From Mantis religiosa (taxonomy: Eukaryota > Arthropoda > Insecta > Mantodea > Mantidae), in assembly GCA_030765055.1 (NCBI GenBank), contig CM060954.1, positions 110,243,813-110,307,812 on the forward strand: DNA of 64,000 bases, written 5' to 3'. The position numbers were made by a program, and so were the translations under genes. This document shows, piece by piece, positions 49,015-59,845 of this stretch. Under the pieces are notes generated by a model. The model ran no database searches. It was given only the letters and a program-made list of their open reading frames with translations, and was not told where the DNA came from. The stretch's first letter is position 1. Every line of letters starts with the position of its first letter.

Positions 49015-50398
49015 ATCTTTGCAATGTGGGTGTGCCTGTGCGTTTGTGCACGCGCGTTTACCTCTCTGTGAAAAGTACAAAAATACGAGGGCCTTTAGAT
49101 GCCATTTTTCCTCTTTAAATCCAGTAACTTTCAAGGCATCTTTTTCTTTTTTTCAAAAAGAGCTGACGATCTGAGTGACCTTTATCTAATTCATTAACCA
49201 TAAGAGATATAAAAGTGTTATGACAGAAAAGGATAAGATCTCGTTAGGACTACAGAGTATATGGGGAATACATTTTTGGCCTTAACAACTTCCAAAATAT
49301 TGCTTTCGTTGTTTTAATTTTCAAACTACCTTCCATTTTTCTGAAGAAAAATCGCTATTCTTCTGAAACTTCCCTTGGCAGTGTAAAATGAACGGCAAAA
49401 TCTTTCACAGAAATACGCTCCTATCTACAGGGTTAATTAATCCTATTGTACCAACAGAGAAAGTTGAAAAAATCCTGAAAATGTTGATCTCGAATATTAT
49501 GATGTATAAAGGACAGACAATAAGGCACTTGTTTTTTGAAAAAAAAAAAAAAAATAGTTGAGAAAATATGCGTGTGTAACATCAAATTTCTTGATTCCGT
49601 CTTTGTCAGAATTTCAAATACATTACATTTTCTAACTCAGTGGTGTGGAGGAGGTGAGACTTCGTTTTATTTCAAAGTTCCTGAGTTCCAAGAGAAAAAG
49701 CATGTTGAGCAATCTCTAAGCTCAAGGAGCCTCACGCACATATAAGGCTCATTTCAATCATTTCATTCACAGTCCGATATGATTTACAGGATAAGAGTCC
49801 CTTAATAAGGATCGATACAGGCAAAAACTAGATATGTTGATGGTTAAATATTTTTGTTGACACCTCCCCCCCCCCCTTACGAATACAATCTCCATTATTT
49901 AGTATCTTTGTAAAACATTTGACTGTCACGATAGGTTAACGTGTCCTTATTACTACAACGAATGTGTTTAGCTGCAGGAAAAACAATAGACATAGGTACA
50001 TATTTTCGTAAGAATAATTTATAGAAGGCATGAAAATATAAACATGTGAGTGTAACACATTAAAATGGCATTCCGTAATCTCCTATTTTCTCTTGCAGTG
50101 TCTCTATCTGACTTTATGTTGGATGCTTTTCTTCCTTTGCGATACGCAAAGTATTCTGTACCATATGCGCAGGATTTCTTGAGCGTTCGGGTCAAAGTCT
50201 TCATTCGGTACGTTTCGCCTATTTCCGTAAACACAGATGACAACTTTGAAAGAGGAAATGCGCTACACACCGTGATATCTAGTGGCTAATATGCTAATCT
50301 TTCACACGTACGTCATTTAATTTTTGAGCAATTTTGAGGTTAATTATTAGGCAACCAGTTTACAACAAATCTAAAAGCAAGACTATGTTGTCAGTGTT
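49015..50398. other. No gene recognised
   Basis: A-run at about 49541-49554, C-run at about 49867-49877. A possible family D SINE scrap (CATTTCATTCACAGTCCGAT) lies near 49758. Confidence 0.35.
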
Positions 50399-50708
50399 AT
50401 GGCTCTGAAAAGGGGACACACTATTTTTCGTCTACCTCCGTATAACTGTGATCTGAATGCAACTGAGCTGGCGTGGACAAAAATAAAGAATGTTTACAAA
50501 GTACGCAATGTTAACGAGAGCCACAAATCTGCGGAAACTTGCTATAGAAGCGACGGATCGGAAAGGATACGCTAAGAAGGTCCAAGAGCTGGAAATGCAA
50601 TATTAGAGAAACCATGGTGTAATAGAAAATGCAATTAATGAAATTATTAACACATTAGGGGTTACAAGCGATGAAAGTGACGCAGTAGACTTGGAAATCA
50701 AAGAATAA
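50399..50708 (+). pseudogene. DDE transposase C-terminal remnant (DDE_3 type)
   Basis: Starts MALKRGHTIFRLPPYNCDLN followed by ATELAWTKIKN, the third-motif region of DDE_3 transposases with its Glu. A frameshift near 50515 is followed by LRKLAIEATDRKGYAKKVQE, then LEMQY and a stop. The frame then continues VIENAINEIINTLGVTSDES to an acidic end and TAA at 50706-50708. The acidic Ser/Asp tail matches in kind that at 32900-33035. The N-terminal and catalytic Asp parts are absent. Confidence 0.7.
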
Positions 50709-51084
50709 CAAAGGGAGTGAGTGTTTATAGCTGTCATAATATTTGTTTAATACTTTTATGTGTTTTATAACAGTAAATATATAAGCATACAGCATATCAG
50801 ATGGAGTTCAATTGTTTGTTGCCACTTCGGCACATATCTTCGCTTATCTCACCGCAATTTGGCTGAATTGTCTTTTTCTAGGTTGACCACACTACAGAGA
50901 CTAAAAGCTCTCTTTACTTCCCCTCTGCCTGCACTACACCATAAATCCAGCGCTCAAGAAATCTTGCGCATACTTAAGCAGGATCACACTAAATAAATAA
51001 TTAAATATATTTACGAAAAAAAGGGATCGAATGGATGTTTCCCGGTTGAATATAATCTATCTGGGATCTCATTAGGTTTATCGG
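50709..51084. other. No gene recognised
   Basis: Open frame 50760-50996 is unrecognised. Confidence 0.35.
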
Positions 51085-51210
51085 TTAAAATGTTTCAATT
51101 TGGGAATTTAATGCTATAACAGCATATCATAACGGCCATCCATTTGGTTAGAGCAACCAAAGAGAAAGCAAAAGGCACGAGGTTCAAATCCAAACTATGA
51201 AATTACTGTT
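51085..51210 (+). repeat. Repeat family F with internal tRNA-like sequence, copy 4 (partial)
   Basis: GGGAATTTAATGC, then CATTTGGTTAGAGCA and GAGGTTCAAATCC in the family order. More diverged than the copies near 59 kb. Confidence 0.45.
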
Positions 51211-52220
51211 TTCATTCTTGTTCTACTTTTGTAATCTTTCTTCCACAGGTTATAGTACAGTTATTACGTGATTACTAAATTTAAAAAGATGAAATTATAT
51301 TATGAAATTCATTAAGTATAAGGAGCTATTAAATTTGTTATGAAAAATTACACATTACTGGTTTGTATGTAATAGGGGCATTTACATGTAAATGATTGAC
51401 ATTAGTTTAATTTTTTTGTCTTTTTGTAGAGTTTACATGTTTAGCATCTTAATTTTGAAGCATTAGCTCAATATTGTTGACAAAAAATTTGAGAAACTAA
51501 TAAGTACAATTAAAATTAGGCAATATTAAAATTATTTATATTGTATAATAAATTATCTATCAACTATGTATAATGGAAAAGTTTCTACTGATTTATATTT
51601 TCTGCACATTGAAACTTGTGTAAAAACAAATTAATATTGTTATACACATCTTACATTGAATACTTCCAAAGAATTAGCAGGACTATACATAATCACTCTG
51701 TTTAAGCCACTGCAGAACACAACACCACTAAATTGCAGTGTAGATCTTGTGACGTGATACATAACGACGTTAATTTGCAGACCGTCAATAATTACCAGCA
51801 TTATTATAACGGTCGGCTTTGACTGCTGCTCAGGAATAACTAAGCTCGAATCTCGTTTGCACAAGTGGTTTCATATTAGCGGAATATCGAAATGGTTTGC
51901 TCGTCACGCATTAGTAGTGTGACTGTCAAATGTCATCGAAAACCCTGTGGTTGTATCAAGGAGTAGTAAATTTATTTTACTATAGTCATTCATTTGTTTA
52001 TTGGATTCCAAGTATAATAATTGTTAATCATATTTTCTATTTTTTCTAACATTTTGTGTGTGGGTTTTTAAGTTTTCGGCTCTATAAATACCAAATTACT
52101 TGAATGTTGTAGCTTTTCACTACAGCAATCAATGAGAAAGAGTATTATCTTCAGTCATTCTGAATTAAATATGTCATTGTTGAAGAGGATGATAAGTTTC
52201 TGTGAACCAAGTGTGAATTT
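51211..52220. other. AT-rich sequence, no gene recognised
   Basis: Nothing supported. Confidence 0.4.
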
Positions 52221-52452
52221 AACCTCCTCGGTAGGGTTGTAGTAGCGTGTCTGCCTCACGTTCAAGAGGACCCGAGTTCTAATCTCGGTCAGGGTGAGTT
52301 ACCTGGATAAGGTTTTTTCCGGGGTGTTCCCTTATACTGAAAGGCGAATGTCGGTTAACTCTAAGCTCTATAGACCCTGAGCTCATTTAAGCATCATTTC
52401 GCCCATTCCATTCATCGTCCGATATGACTTAATTTTGGAGGACGTAAAATTA

Positions 52453-52483
<31 letters not shown>
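52221..52483 (+). mobile_element. SINE, family D, with 30-base A tail
   Basis: CCTCGGTAGGGTTGTAGTAG head, B box GAGTTCTAATCTCGG, full body, GGAGGACGTAAAATTAC, then A residues at about 52454-52483. The A tail directly abuts the left terminal repeat of the transposon at 52490-53483. Confidence 0.88.
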
Positions 52484-52486
<3 letters not shown>

Positions 52487-52734
52487 ATATAGCGCGATCC
52501 ATATAAAACTGAACCATTTCAATAGGCCATAACCTTTGAACCAATAATAGGACACACTTGCAACTTTGGCAGAATATAATGCACAATTGGGAAATTACAT
52601 TACACTATTTACATATCAGAGAAAATGTTGGAAGTGTCCTCCACCAGCATCTACACATATTTGCATTCATCTCACCATATTCTCTGAAGTTTTACGGAGA
52701 TGATATCCAATTTAGAGAAGGTTATTTCTAGAAA

Positions 52735-53039
52735 GATGGAGCAAAGTACCATACATCTAATGAAACCATAGAACTTATAATCAGTTTCTTTGATGATCGA
52801 ATAATCTCAAAAGATCTGTGGCCCCCCAGAGCCCTGGCCTAACCTCTTGTGGAGATATCTTAAAATATAGTGTACAAGAATAAGCCATGGACAATTGATG
52901 TGCTCAAGGAATCCATTCAAACCGAAATAAGTATTATTGGCGAGGATACTCTCCGCAAAACTTCAGAGAATATTGTGAGACGAGTGCAAACATGTATAGA
53001 TGCTGGTGGAGCACACTTCCAAAATTTCTCTGAGATGTA
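52735..53039 (+). pseudogene. Transposase C-terminal remnant in the 52490-53483 element
   Basis: One plus frame reads KDGAKYHTSNETIELIISFF, with the Asp of the second motif, then ISKDLWPPRALA, two stops, and NIVYKNKPWTIDVLKESI, EDTLRKTSENIVRR and CIDAGGAHFQNF, ending at TAG. WPPR.PDLTP-type context and the C-terminal helix fit Tc1/mariner-related transposases, but the expected third catalytic Asp is lost among the stops (LWPPRALA where PRSPDL is usual). Confidence 0.65.
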
Positions 53040-53044
53040 GATAA

Positions 53045-53385
53045 AATGAAATAAATCCCCGGTGCGAGGGCCAAAGCCGACCAATCCGACTGCCGGCCTC
53101 ACACCCACTTACGCAAGGTAGAGGTGGGCGATCATCCAATCGGTGCGGGGAGGAGATGTGATCAGCATCTCGATATCCCCCAGCCGGAATGTTGGTTTCC
53201 GTGACCAGGGCCGCTTACCTAGCGTAAGCTCCTCACTTTCCTCAAGATGCTGAGTGGGCACCTGTCCTATACCGGGGATTTAAAATCCCCACCCCATGGG
53301 TGCGATAGAACCCAGGCCGCTTTCCGTGGGCAGAGACCAGAACATGCTGCCTTAGCCCGCTACGCCACGGCACAGGACCTGAGAT
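53045..53385 (-). mobile_element. tRNA-derived SINE, family G, inside the transposon
   Basis: The minus-strand head has GGCGTAGCGGGCTAAGGCA (A-box-like) and CTGGGTTCTATCGCACC (B-box-like), followed by GTGGGGATTTTAAATCCCCG. Imperfect flanking repeats CTGAGATGTAGATAA (near 53030) and CTGAGATATAAATAA (near 53379) suggest a target-site duplication with two mismatches. Confidence 0.55.
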
Positions 53386-53485
53386 ATAAATAACGTAATG
53401 TAATCTCCCACTTGTGTGTTATATTCCCCCACAATTGCACGTGTGCCCTGTTTAACTATTTCAGTTTTATATGGATCGCAATATA

Positions 53486-54538
53486 GTTGTTAGCTTAAAT
53501 GTTAGGGCACTTGGCAATGCTTGTGACACAATAACTTATTTTCTTGGTTTTTAATTGAAATAACATACATTGAATTCCAAAACTATAATGTTTGTATCTC
53601 GTTGGTGTGTGACTAGTGTTCGTGCCTTACTTTCAAGTGGTAAGCAATCATTTACAGCTGGAGTTTCAATCATGAAGCTGCTCTCATATGTTATCATAAG
53701 TGAAATTAAATGAAATGTGTAGTGTATTTATTAATCACTGATGAAAAATACTAGAACAAAAATCTTAAACTATAGTAGTGAAGCCACATCAAATGTCCAT
53801 TTTATTTATTGATATTAAATTATCCGAACGATATGGTGTCGCATTAGCGTGAACAAGTCGGGAAGTCCACACCAAACTGATCGAAGAAATTTTCGCCGTT
53901 TTGATCGATCGCTATGCAAATACTGGATTGCATAATTTTATCCTAGAACAATTTCTATCGTCCTTTTCGTCACAGGATATAATTTTCTTCTATTTTCTGC
54001 ATCACCATATCAGGCAACCCCATCCTGTTACTGGTATTATTTAAATTTTGCTACTGACCCAAAGCACTTTCTTTTAAGTCCTTAAAAGCGGATGGTGCAA
54101 ACGCGAAGAACATATTAAATTAATCCATCAATATTTGACTTATTTAAATTAAAATTTATCATTCTGTGGAACTTAATTCATTGTAAGAGTAATTATGTTT
54201 TAAAACAAAATATTAGAAACTTTATCATGAAACTTAAATCATGTTTATAAAACTTATAAAGTAGCATGATATAACGTTTAATTCTGTTCTTAAAATTTCT
54301 ACATGCAAACATTTCCCTGCTTTGTCCACCCAACACAAGAAGGCAGGGCACAAGAATTTGTAACGTAATCACTTTTGGTCACCGTCCGGATATGAGGAGG
54401 ATGCTGGTGTTCAATGTGTTGGCACACAAGCCACCACTGCATAATACATAACACTGCAGTTATTGAAACGAGCATTACATCTGGCAACATGGATGACTCA
54501 TGAGAGGGGGTCTCATACACTCATTTCGTAGTAAACAG
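53486..54538. other. AT-rich sequence, no gene recognised
   Basis: Nothing supported apart from AT-rich sequence. Confidence 0.4.
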
Positions 54539-54548
54539 ATCCACTATC

Positions 54549-55318
54549 CTTTCTTGGACCCGACTCTATTTAATATACACATTTCTGATATTCCTGACTT
54601 AGCTCCGGCTTCTTTAACTCTTTACGCTGATGACACCGTACTATATTATTCTCATGTTAATGTCCAGCACGCACAACAAGTAGTACAGCTCTCTATAGAT
54701 CGCCTAACTCATTGGTTCAGCACTTGGCGGATCTCATTGAACCCTCAGAAAACCGAAGCTATAATCTTCACTCTTCGCCGATATACTCCGCTTACTCCGT
54801 TGTGTCTCTACAGGAACAATGTCCCTTGGCTCCCCACTACAACTGCCGTTAAATACCTTGGAGTACTTTTCGACTCTCGACTGACCTGGCGTGCTCATAT
54901 CGATCGTCTTATATCACTGGCCTCCGGGCGACTTTCAAAACTCTCACCTCAGTTGCATCGCCGTTCCAGCCTCGGCTTACAGTCTTCATTGTTACTCTAC
55001 AAATCACTCGTTCGTCCACTTATTACATATGCCTGACAAGTGTGGGGGGCCGCACACACATGTCATCTGCGTCGTCTTCAGGTCATACAGAATCGCTTCA
55101 TGCGCATCGCTACCAACGCTCCATGGTTCATCCGTAATCAGCAGCTCCATCACGACCTAGGACTGTTTTTTCTTCACGACTACATTCGCAGGATCGCTGG
55201 CCGCTTCTTTTCCAAGCTGCAAGAAGTTCCAGGAGCTGTCCATTATAACATTGGCGTCCGCACGCGCCAGGACCTACTTCTAAGTGATACCTCTAACTCG
55301 AGTGATTCTAGTGCTTGA
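54549..55318 (+). pseudogene. Jockey-type reverse transcriptase, C-terminal half, one stop
   Basis: In one frame: LDPTLFNIHISDIPD, LTLYADDTVLYYS (polymerase active site), LNPQKTEAIIFT, VKYLGVLFDSRLTWRAHI, SLVRPLITYA, then TGA at 55034-55036. The same frame then continues QVWGAAHTCHLRRLQVIQNR, IRRIAGRFF and a stop at 55316-55318. The order and motifs are those of Jockey ORF2 from the palm-thumb region to the C-terminus. The single TGA is the only in-frame lesion seen. The endonuclease and the fingers of the polymerase are missing. Confidence 0.88.
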
Positions 55319-55512
55319 TGTCTGTCTTAAATATTCAATATTGACTTAATTTCTCAGAGAGTATTATTGGAGTTATAACTTAATGCTGTTAGGTGGCGGC
55401 CTGTTAGCCTACCCCTGAGTGTTATTGTTCTTATTGTACTGTTATCTTCTTTTCACTCTGATCTGTAAAGCATTGTACTGCTGACCGATCAATAAGAAGT
55501 AAAAAAAAAAAT
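54549..55512 (+). mobile_element. 5'-truncated Jockey-type LINE with 10-bp duplication
   Basis: Exact direct repeats ATCCACTATC at 54539-54548 and 55513-55522 bracket the element. It starts inside the reverse transcriptase, just before DPTLFNIHISDIPD, and ends in an A tail at 55501-55511. Few lesions and a perfect duplication suggest a fairly recent insertion. Confidence 0.92.
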
Positions 55513-55522
55513 ATCCACTATC

Positions 55523-57246
55523 ACAGCACATAAACAGTTCAAGCTTCTCTCCATCTTCAGCCCCCGCTTTCCTTGTTGTGGGGATAGATATTAGGAAGTG
55601 TTTTTAAGGATAATAACTTCAACGATGTGTATGCTAAACATGTACATTGAAATTAAACAATCAAATATTTGTTTTTAATTCTTTCATTCGACTTTTGAAG
55701 TGTTCCTGCTTTTTTCTTCATAATTTCTTTTACAAAAGCAGCATGAGTCAAGGTTTGTTCCCCACAGACAGAATGGTATACAAATAGCAGAGAATAAGGC
55801 TCAACCACAAGTCGTTATAGAATCTCTGGGAAACACACGCATTTCCAGGGACAGAAACCAGCGGTCCATACAGATTTGCGTAGGGCTTCTTAATGCGATT
55901 TTCTCCACATAATGCTCGCCTCTTGCTGACATTTTATTTTCCTCTATATTCAGTAATCCCTTCCTGTTCATTTGTGACTGCACAACCGCGACGGTTTGCC
56001 AGAAAGAGGAAACAGACGCAAATAAAATGTCCAAATAATCCACTTGCTGCTGAGGCTGACAGAGGGCAAATAAAAGATTTCCGAGATGTTTACACAAGTA
56101 AAATAAGAGCAGACGGATTTCTGTCTTGAAACACGTAGGTAAGGCATGAAAATTAAAGAATAATGTAAACATCCACAAGCATCGAGATTAATGAAAAGAT
56201 AGCAACGAAATATGAATATAAAGACTTTCATTCTGTACAAAGGCCCTTAATATCATACCTCTAAAATCAACGTAAGAGGAAATTTCATTTTACAAAGAGT
56301 ACGAATTTTTCTTAATGATGGTTCCATTACTGCTAGGTCATGTTACTCTCCTATTACATTCAAAAGCACGTGAAGTACACATATTTATCATTTATCATTT
56401 TTATGCTTTTAGTAAACAAGGGTAAAATGGGATAATTAATTGTTATTTGATACAGCCCTGTGTAAATGATGGTTATAAAAGTATAATTAGACTGAAGAAT
56501 GCAATGCCAAACCCGAGATTTAAACTATGGATCTTCCGGTTCCTGGGCAATAGCTCTAAATAACTGAGCTGTGATATCTTGGTAACATGATAGAGCGATG
56601 TAAAGTTCCTGCTCACACTTTTTCTGGTAAATGAAAAGGAGATCTCAAACTTTGTTGGAGATCCATACAGCAATGGTGACTAACAATATACAAGCAGTTT
56701 AAGTCCTTGGCTTTATATTGTAGCGGCGTGAAGCGATAAGGGACAGATTGTGCCGGGTGGAGGTAAAGGGCTTGCCTAATTAGATAAACATAGCACGGAG
56801 ATATATATCTGCAGAAATAAACAAAGATATAAATGGGACCGCTGACAAGTATCACTCCGCGTGCAACTACCTTCCCCCTCATCCTAATTGGCCAATGCTT
56901 TCGCGCCACAGGCCATAGGCGGTGCCTTCCCGTCATATTGAAACCCGCATTAAACATCATAATAATTGCCAGGAAGATAGACAAAATCATACAAATAAGA
57001 ATATGAAGGTATGCAAAAATAATGAAGTTTATAATGAAACTGAGCAAGTTGAAACTGAATGAATGAGGAAAGGCCTTCGGGCTTCTCCACTGGGCTTTTT
57101 TAAACCATCACACATACCTTGCAAAAATACTTGCCTTTCAGTCTTAAAAGTGTGTCACGCCATACTTGTCATGTGTCCTTCATTCACCCAAGTCTTGTCA
57201 AGGAAGTATATTTTGCGATTTGTATCCCGGTACAATCTGATTGTCC
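55523..57246. other. No gene recognised
   Basis: A diverged tRNA-like remnant on the minus strand near 56494-56580 (complement GAGCTATTGCCCAGGAACCG and a B-box-like part) may be an old family F copy. Open frames 55801-56178 and 56613-57047 (minus) are unrecognised. Confidence 0.4.
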
Positions 57247-57510
57247 TTAAATAACGTCTTCGCCACACAACAATATCGCCCCTGGAGTGGTAAGTTTTCC
57301 TGTTGTCTCAATTTCATGTCGCGATGTTCCTACGGACCTAACACTCACACCTGTAAGTTCAGAGCACAGCTGTTCTACTTCTCTCACTGACAAAGACGGA
57401 TTCTTCTTTGTGAATGCATTAAACACATGCACCACAATTATTTTCTCGCCGCTTTGTAAAGGTTTTCCCTTGCGATGCTTCAGCGAAAAACTGGCGGTAG
57501 ACTCTGCCAT
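57247..57510 (-). pseudogene. DDE transposase N-terminal domain fragment
   Basis: A clean frame starting at an ATG (MAESTASFSLKHRKGKPLQS) and continuing GEKIIVVHVFNAFTKKNPSL, then VREVEQLCSELTGVSVRSVG and HEIETTGKLTTPG. This is the helix-turn-helix N-terminus of the same DDE_3 transposase type as 19460-20460; there, the part with DEFDKC would follow. After TTPG the frame runs into unrelated codons and stops, so only the N-terminus is left. Confidence 0.6.
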
Positions 57511-58033
57511 TATACATTAATAAGTACACGCGCAATAAACGATGAATAAAATAATTTAGCTCTCGCACTTGGCACAACACGCCTTCGAATGGCGATATAT
57601 GACTAATCCAGTTCAAAACAAGGTCAGTGATAGAAGTAATATAAACAAATATGTCATCACTACCGCTAAATCACGTGCTATCGTGCCATGTGCTTGAGAG
57701 CAAAGGAGCCTCCTCTTTACTTCGTTTAAGAATTAACATGCATTTTAGATAAATCAACTCTGTTACGTAATATGTTTCATTAAAATGGTTACAAAAATAT
57801 AAATTTGTCAATTCTCTTCCAACATATAAATATATATCACCATGTTAAATGACGAACTAATTTTTACCGCACAACAGTCTATGCTGCAATAGCAGCCAAT
57901 GAGAGGTGATAAGGTCACGTGACCGTTAAGAGATACGGGGAAAGCTTATGTGAAACAAGGATTAGTGACAACTTGATTGATAGAGGACATTCTGTTTCTT
58001 GTTTTTTTTAGAACAGTCTAGAATTATCAATGC

Positions 58034-58036
<3 letters not shown>
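57511..58036. other. No gene recognised
   Basis: Nothing supported. The segment ends at an (AT)n array. Confidence 0.35.

Positions 58037-58081
<45 letters not shown>
58037..58081. repeat. (AT)n microsatellite, 45 bp
   Basis: Pure AT dinucleotides. Confidence 0.96.
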
Positions 58082-58085
<4 letters not shown>

Positions 58086-58477
58086 TCGTGACACGCCAGT
58101 GACAGTTGTAAAGACAGTCGAAGTAAACAGATTCGTAAGTATAGTAGTAGTTGTAAACAGAGGCGGAACGAGAGTTGAAACTGGTGTGTTTGGAAAGTTA
58201 ACTCTTTGTTGTGGTCAACGACCTTGGTAGATTGTAATTGTGTATGTGACGTAAGGCCGCTACTGTAAGTAAGTGTATTTCTACGGAAATAAAGAACATT
58301 TGGAATATCTGCAACTTGGACTTTTAATTCTACGAACCCACAGAGTTGCAATATTTTCATAATTATTAGGTCCCACACAGGTCAGAGCCTTTTCCAAGCC
58401 AAGAGATACGAGACGCTTCCATGACCTCTACACACCAAAAACGTCAGTACTGGAGTGCAGTATTGGTGGATGGAATG

Positions 58478-58692
58478 TGATCAGGGCCCCCATACCTCCC
58501 GGCAAATATACGTGGTCTTCACAAACAGGGGCCACAATTTCTGCAAAACGTAGTTCCTTAATTACCCCTCAGGACCTAACAAGGTTTAGTGTTTCCCAGG
58601 CCAGGTCTCCCAGCGGGCGAAAATCCCCACGGCAGTACTGGAAATCGAACGGTCCCCGCTTGGGAAACAGAAGTGCTATCACCTAACTAAGT
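58478..58692 (-). mobile_element. tRNA-derived SINE, family E
   Basis: The minus-strand head has TTAGTTAGGTGATAGCAC (A-box-like) and CCGTTCGATTTCCAG (B box), then GCCGTGGGGATTTTCGCCCG. No target-site duplication was found. Not homologous by eye to families A-D beyond the promoter boxes. Confidence 0.5.
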
Positions 58693-59070
58693 AGCCAACC
58701 AACTTTTAAGTCAATTAATGGTACTAGATTGTACTTCCTTTGTAGAACAATGGTCAACAGATGTTTTTTCGAGAAAGATGTGTGTCTATTTGGGAATTTA
58801 ATACCGTGTCGTATGTTGCCAAAGGTAAACTCTGTAGCTGGATTGAAACAGTTATTTTATGTTCAGTTTTATTTAAAATTGATGTTAATTATATTGGATA
58901 AAAGCCGAAGTTTATGATAGCAAATGAAAGTGAAAAATTAATTTGATAGAGGAAAGGAAAATTAAATATCAATTACGATTTTGGTAAGAAACAAATTAAT
59001 TTAAATTAAGAAGTATTATTTTGAATGTTAAACTGTTTGAAAAGCAATTTAAAAGAAATATTATAAAAGA

Positions 59071-59277
59071 ATACATAGAGTCAACATGAAAAATTCAATG
59101 TCAGGGCCGGGATTTGAACCACGGATCTCCGGGTTTCCGTCCAGTCGCTCTAATCCATTGAGCTATCATGACAAATGTGCCGTCCTGATATTAAATTCTC
59201 CATTTGACTCGTATATTTCCCCGGTAAACCACTAGGAGCTCTCGCATCCGAGATACACCGTTTGTGGCGACTTACTA
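59071..59277 (-). repeat. Repeat family F with internal tRNA-like sequence, copy 1
   Basis: 207 bp, equal in length to the copy at 59386-59592 and about 95 percent identical by eye. The tRNA-like part here has lost perfect acceptor pairing (complement GTCATGAT ... CCCTGACA). Confidence 0.85.
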
Positions 59278-59385
59278 TCGTAAGTACTTGAGTCCCGGGC
59301 TTCATCATTTAACTCTAATTATTTTAGTTAATTGATGGAAATTAATCATTTCCTCACACTAGCCATATATAGGCTAAAGTTTTTG

Positions 59386-59592
59386 ATACATAGAGTCAAC
59401 ATGAAAAATTCAATGCCATGGCCGGGATTTGAACCACGGATCTCCTGGTTTCCGTCCAGTTGCTCTAACCCATTGAGCTACCATGGCAAATGTGCCGTCC
59501 TGACATCAAATTCTCCATTTGACTCATATATTTCACCGGTAAACCACTAGGAGCTCTCGTATCCGAGATACACCGTTTGTGGCGACTTACTA
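59386..59592 (-). repeat. Repeat family F with internal tRNA-like sequence, copy 2
   Basis: Direct repeat of 59071-59277, separated by 108 bases. On the minus strand it has a 104-bp module, then the 75-base tRNA-like sequence, then 28 bases ending ATGTTGACTCTATGTAT. The same order is seen in the copies near 21.8 and 51.1 kb. Confidence 0.88.
59414..59488 (-). other. tRNA-like sequence within repeat family F
   Basis: The outer 8 bases TGCCATGG and CCATGGCA pair perfectly. A D-arm-like TAGCTCAATGGGTTAGAGCA (A box) follows. An anticodon-arm-like CTGG-ACGGAAA-CCAG comes next, then a T-arm-like GTGGTTCAAATCCCGG (B box). The T stem pairs poorly and position 33 would be C, so I do not call it a functional tRNA gene. 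Confidence 0.6.
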
Positions 59593-59788
59593 ACGAACAA
59601 AATTACAATTGTTTGTGACGTGGACCAATGGTAAAATGTTGACTTCCTAAGCAATGGAAGAATCAGTAAACCAAGACTGGATACAGCATCTTCTTTTGCG
59701 TTTAGCCGTCATAGGAAACGGACGTGTGTTATTATCTTTAAGTCTGCAGAAAGGACACAGTGCATAAAATATTGCCTAAGCAGCCTAA

Positions 59789-59794
<6 letters not shown>

Positions 59795-59844
<50 letters not shown>
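59795..59844. repeat. Poly(A) run of 50
   Basis: An uninterrupted A tract. No retroelement body is recognisable upstream, so its origin is unclear. Confidence 0.97.

Positions 59845-59845
<1 letters not shown>

Larger units (their letters stand above)
52490..53483 (+). mobile_element. Tc1/mariner-superfamily element with terminal inverted repeats
   Basis: The left end GCGATCCATATAAAACTGAA (52494-52513) matches the complement of the right end at 53460-53479. TA dinucleotides lie at the outer edges (52488-52489 and 53484-53485). About 990 bp including a SINE at about 53045-53385. The internal frame is a transposase C-terminal region (see 52735-53039). Confidence 0.75.

Noticed and set aside
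55034..55036. In-frame TGA of the Jockey copy as a recoding site
   Set aside because: A single stop in a 5'-truncated, non-functional insertion is explained by ordinary mutation; nothing suggests selenocysteine or readthrough signals.
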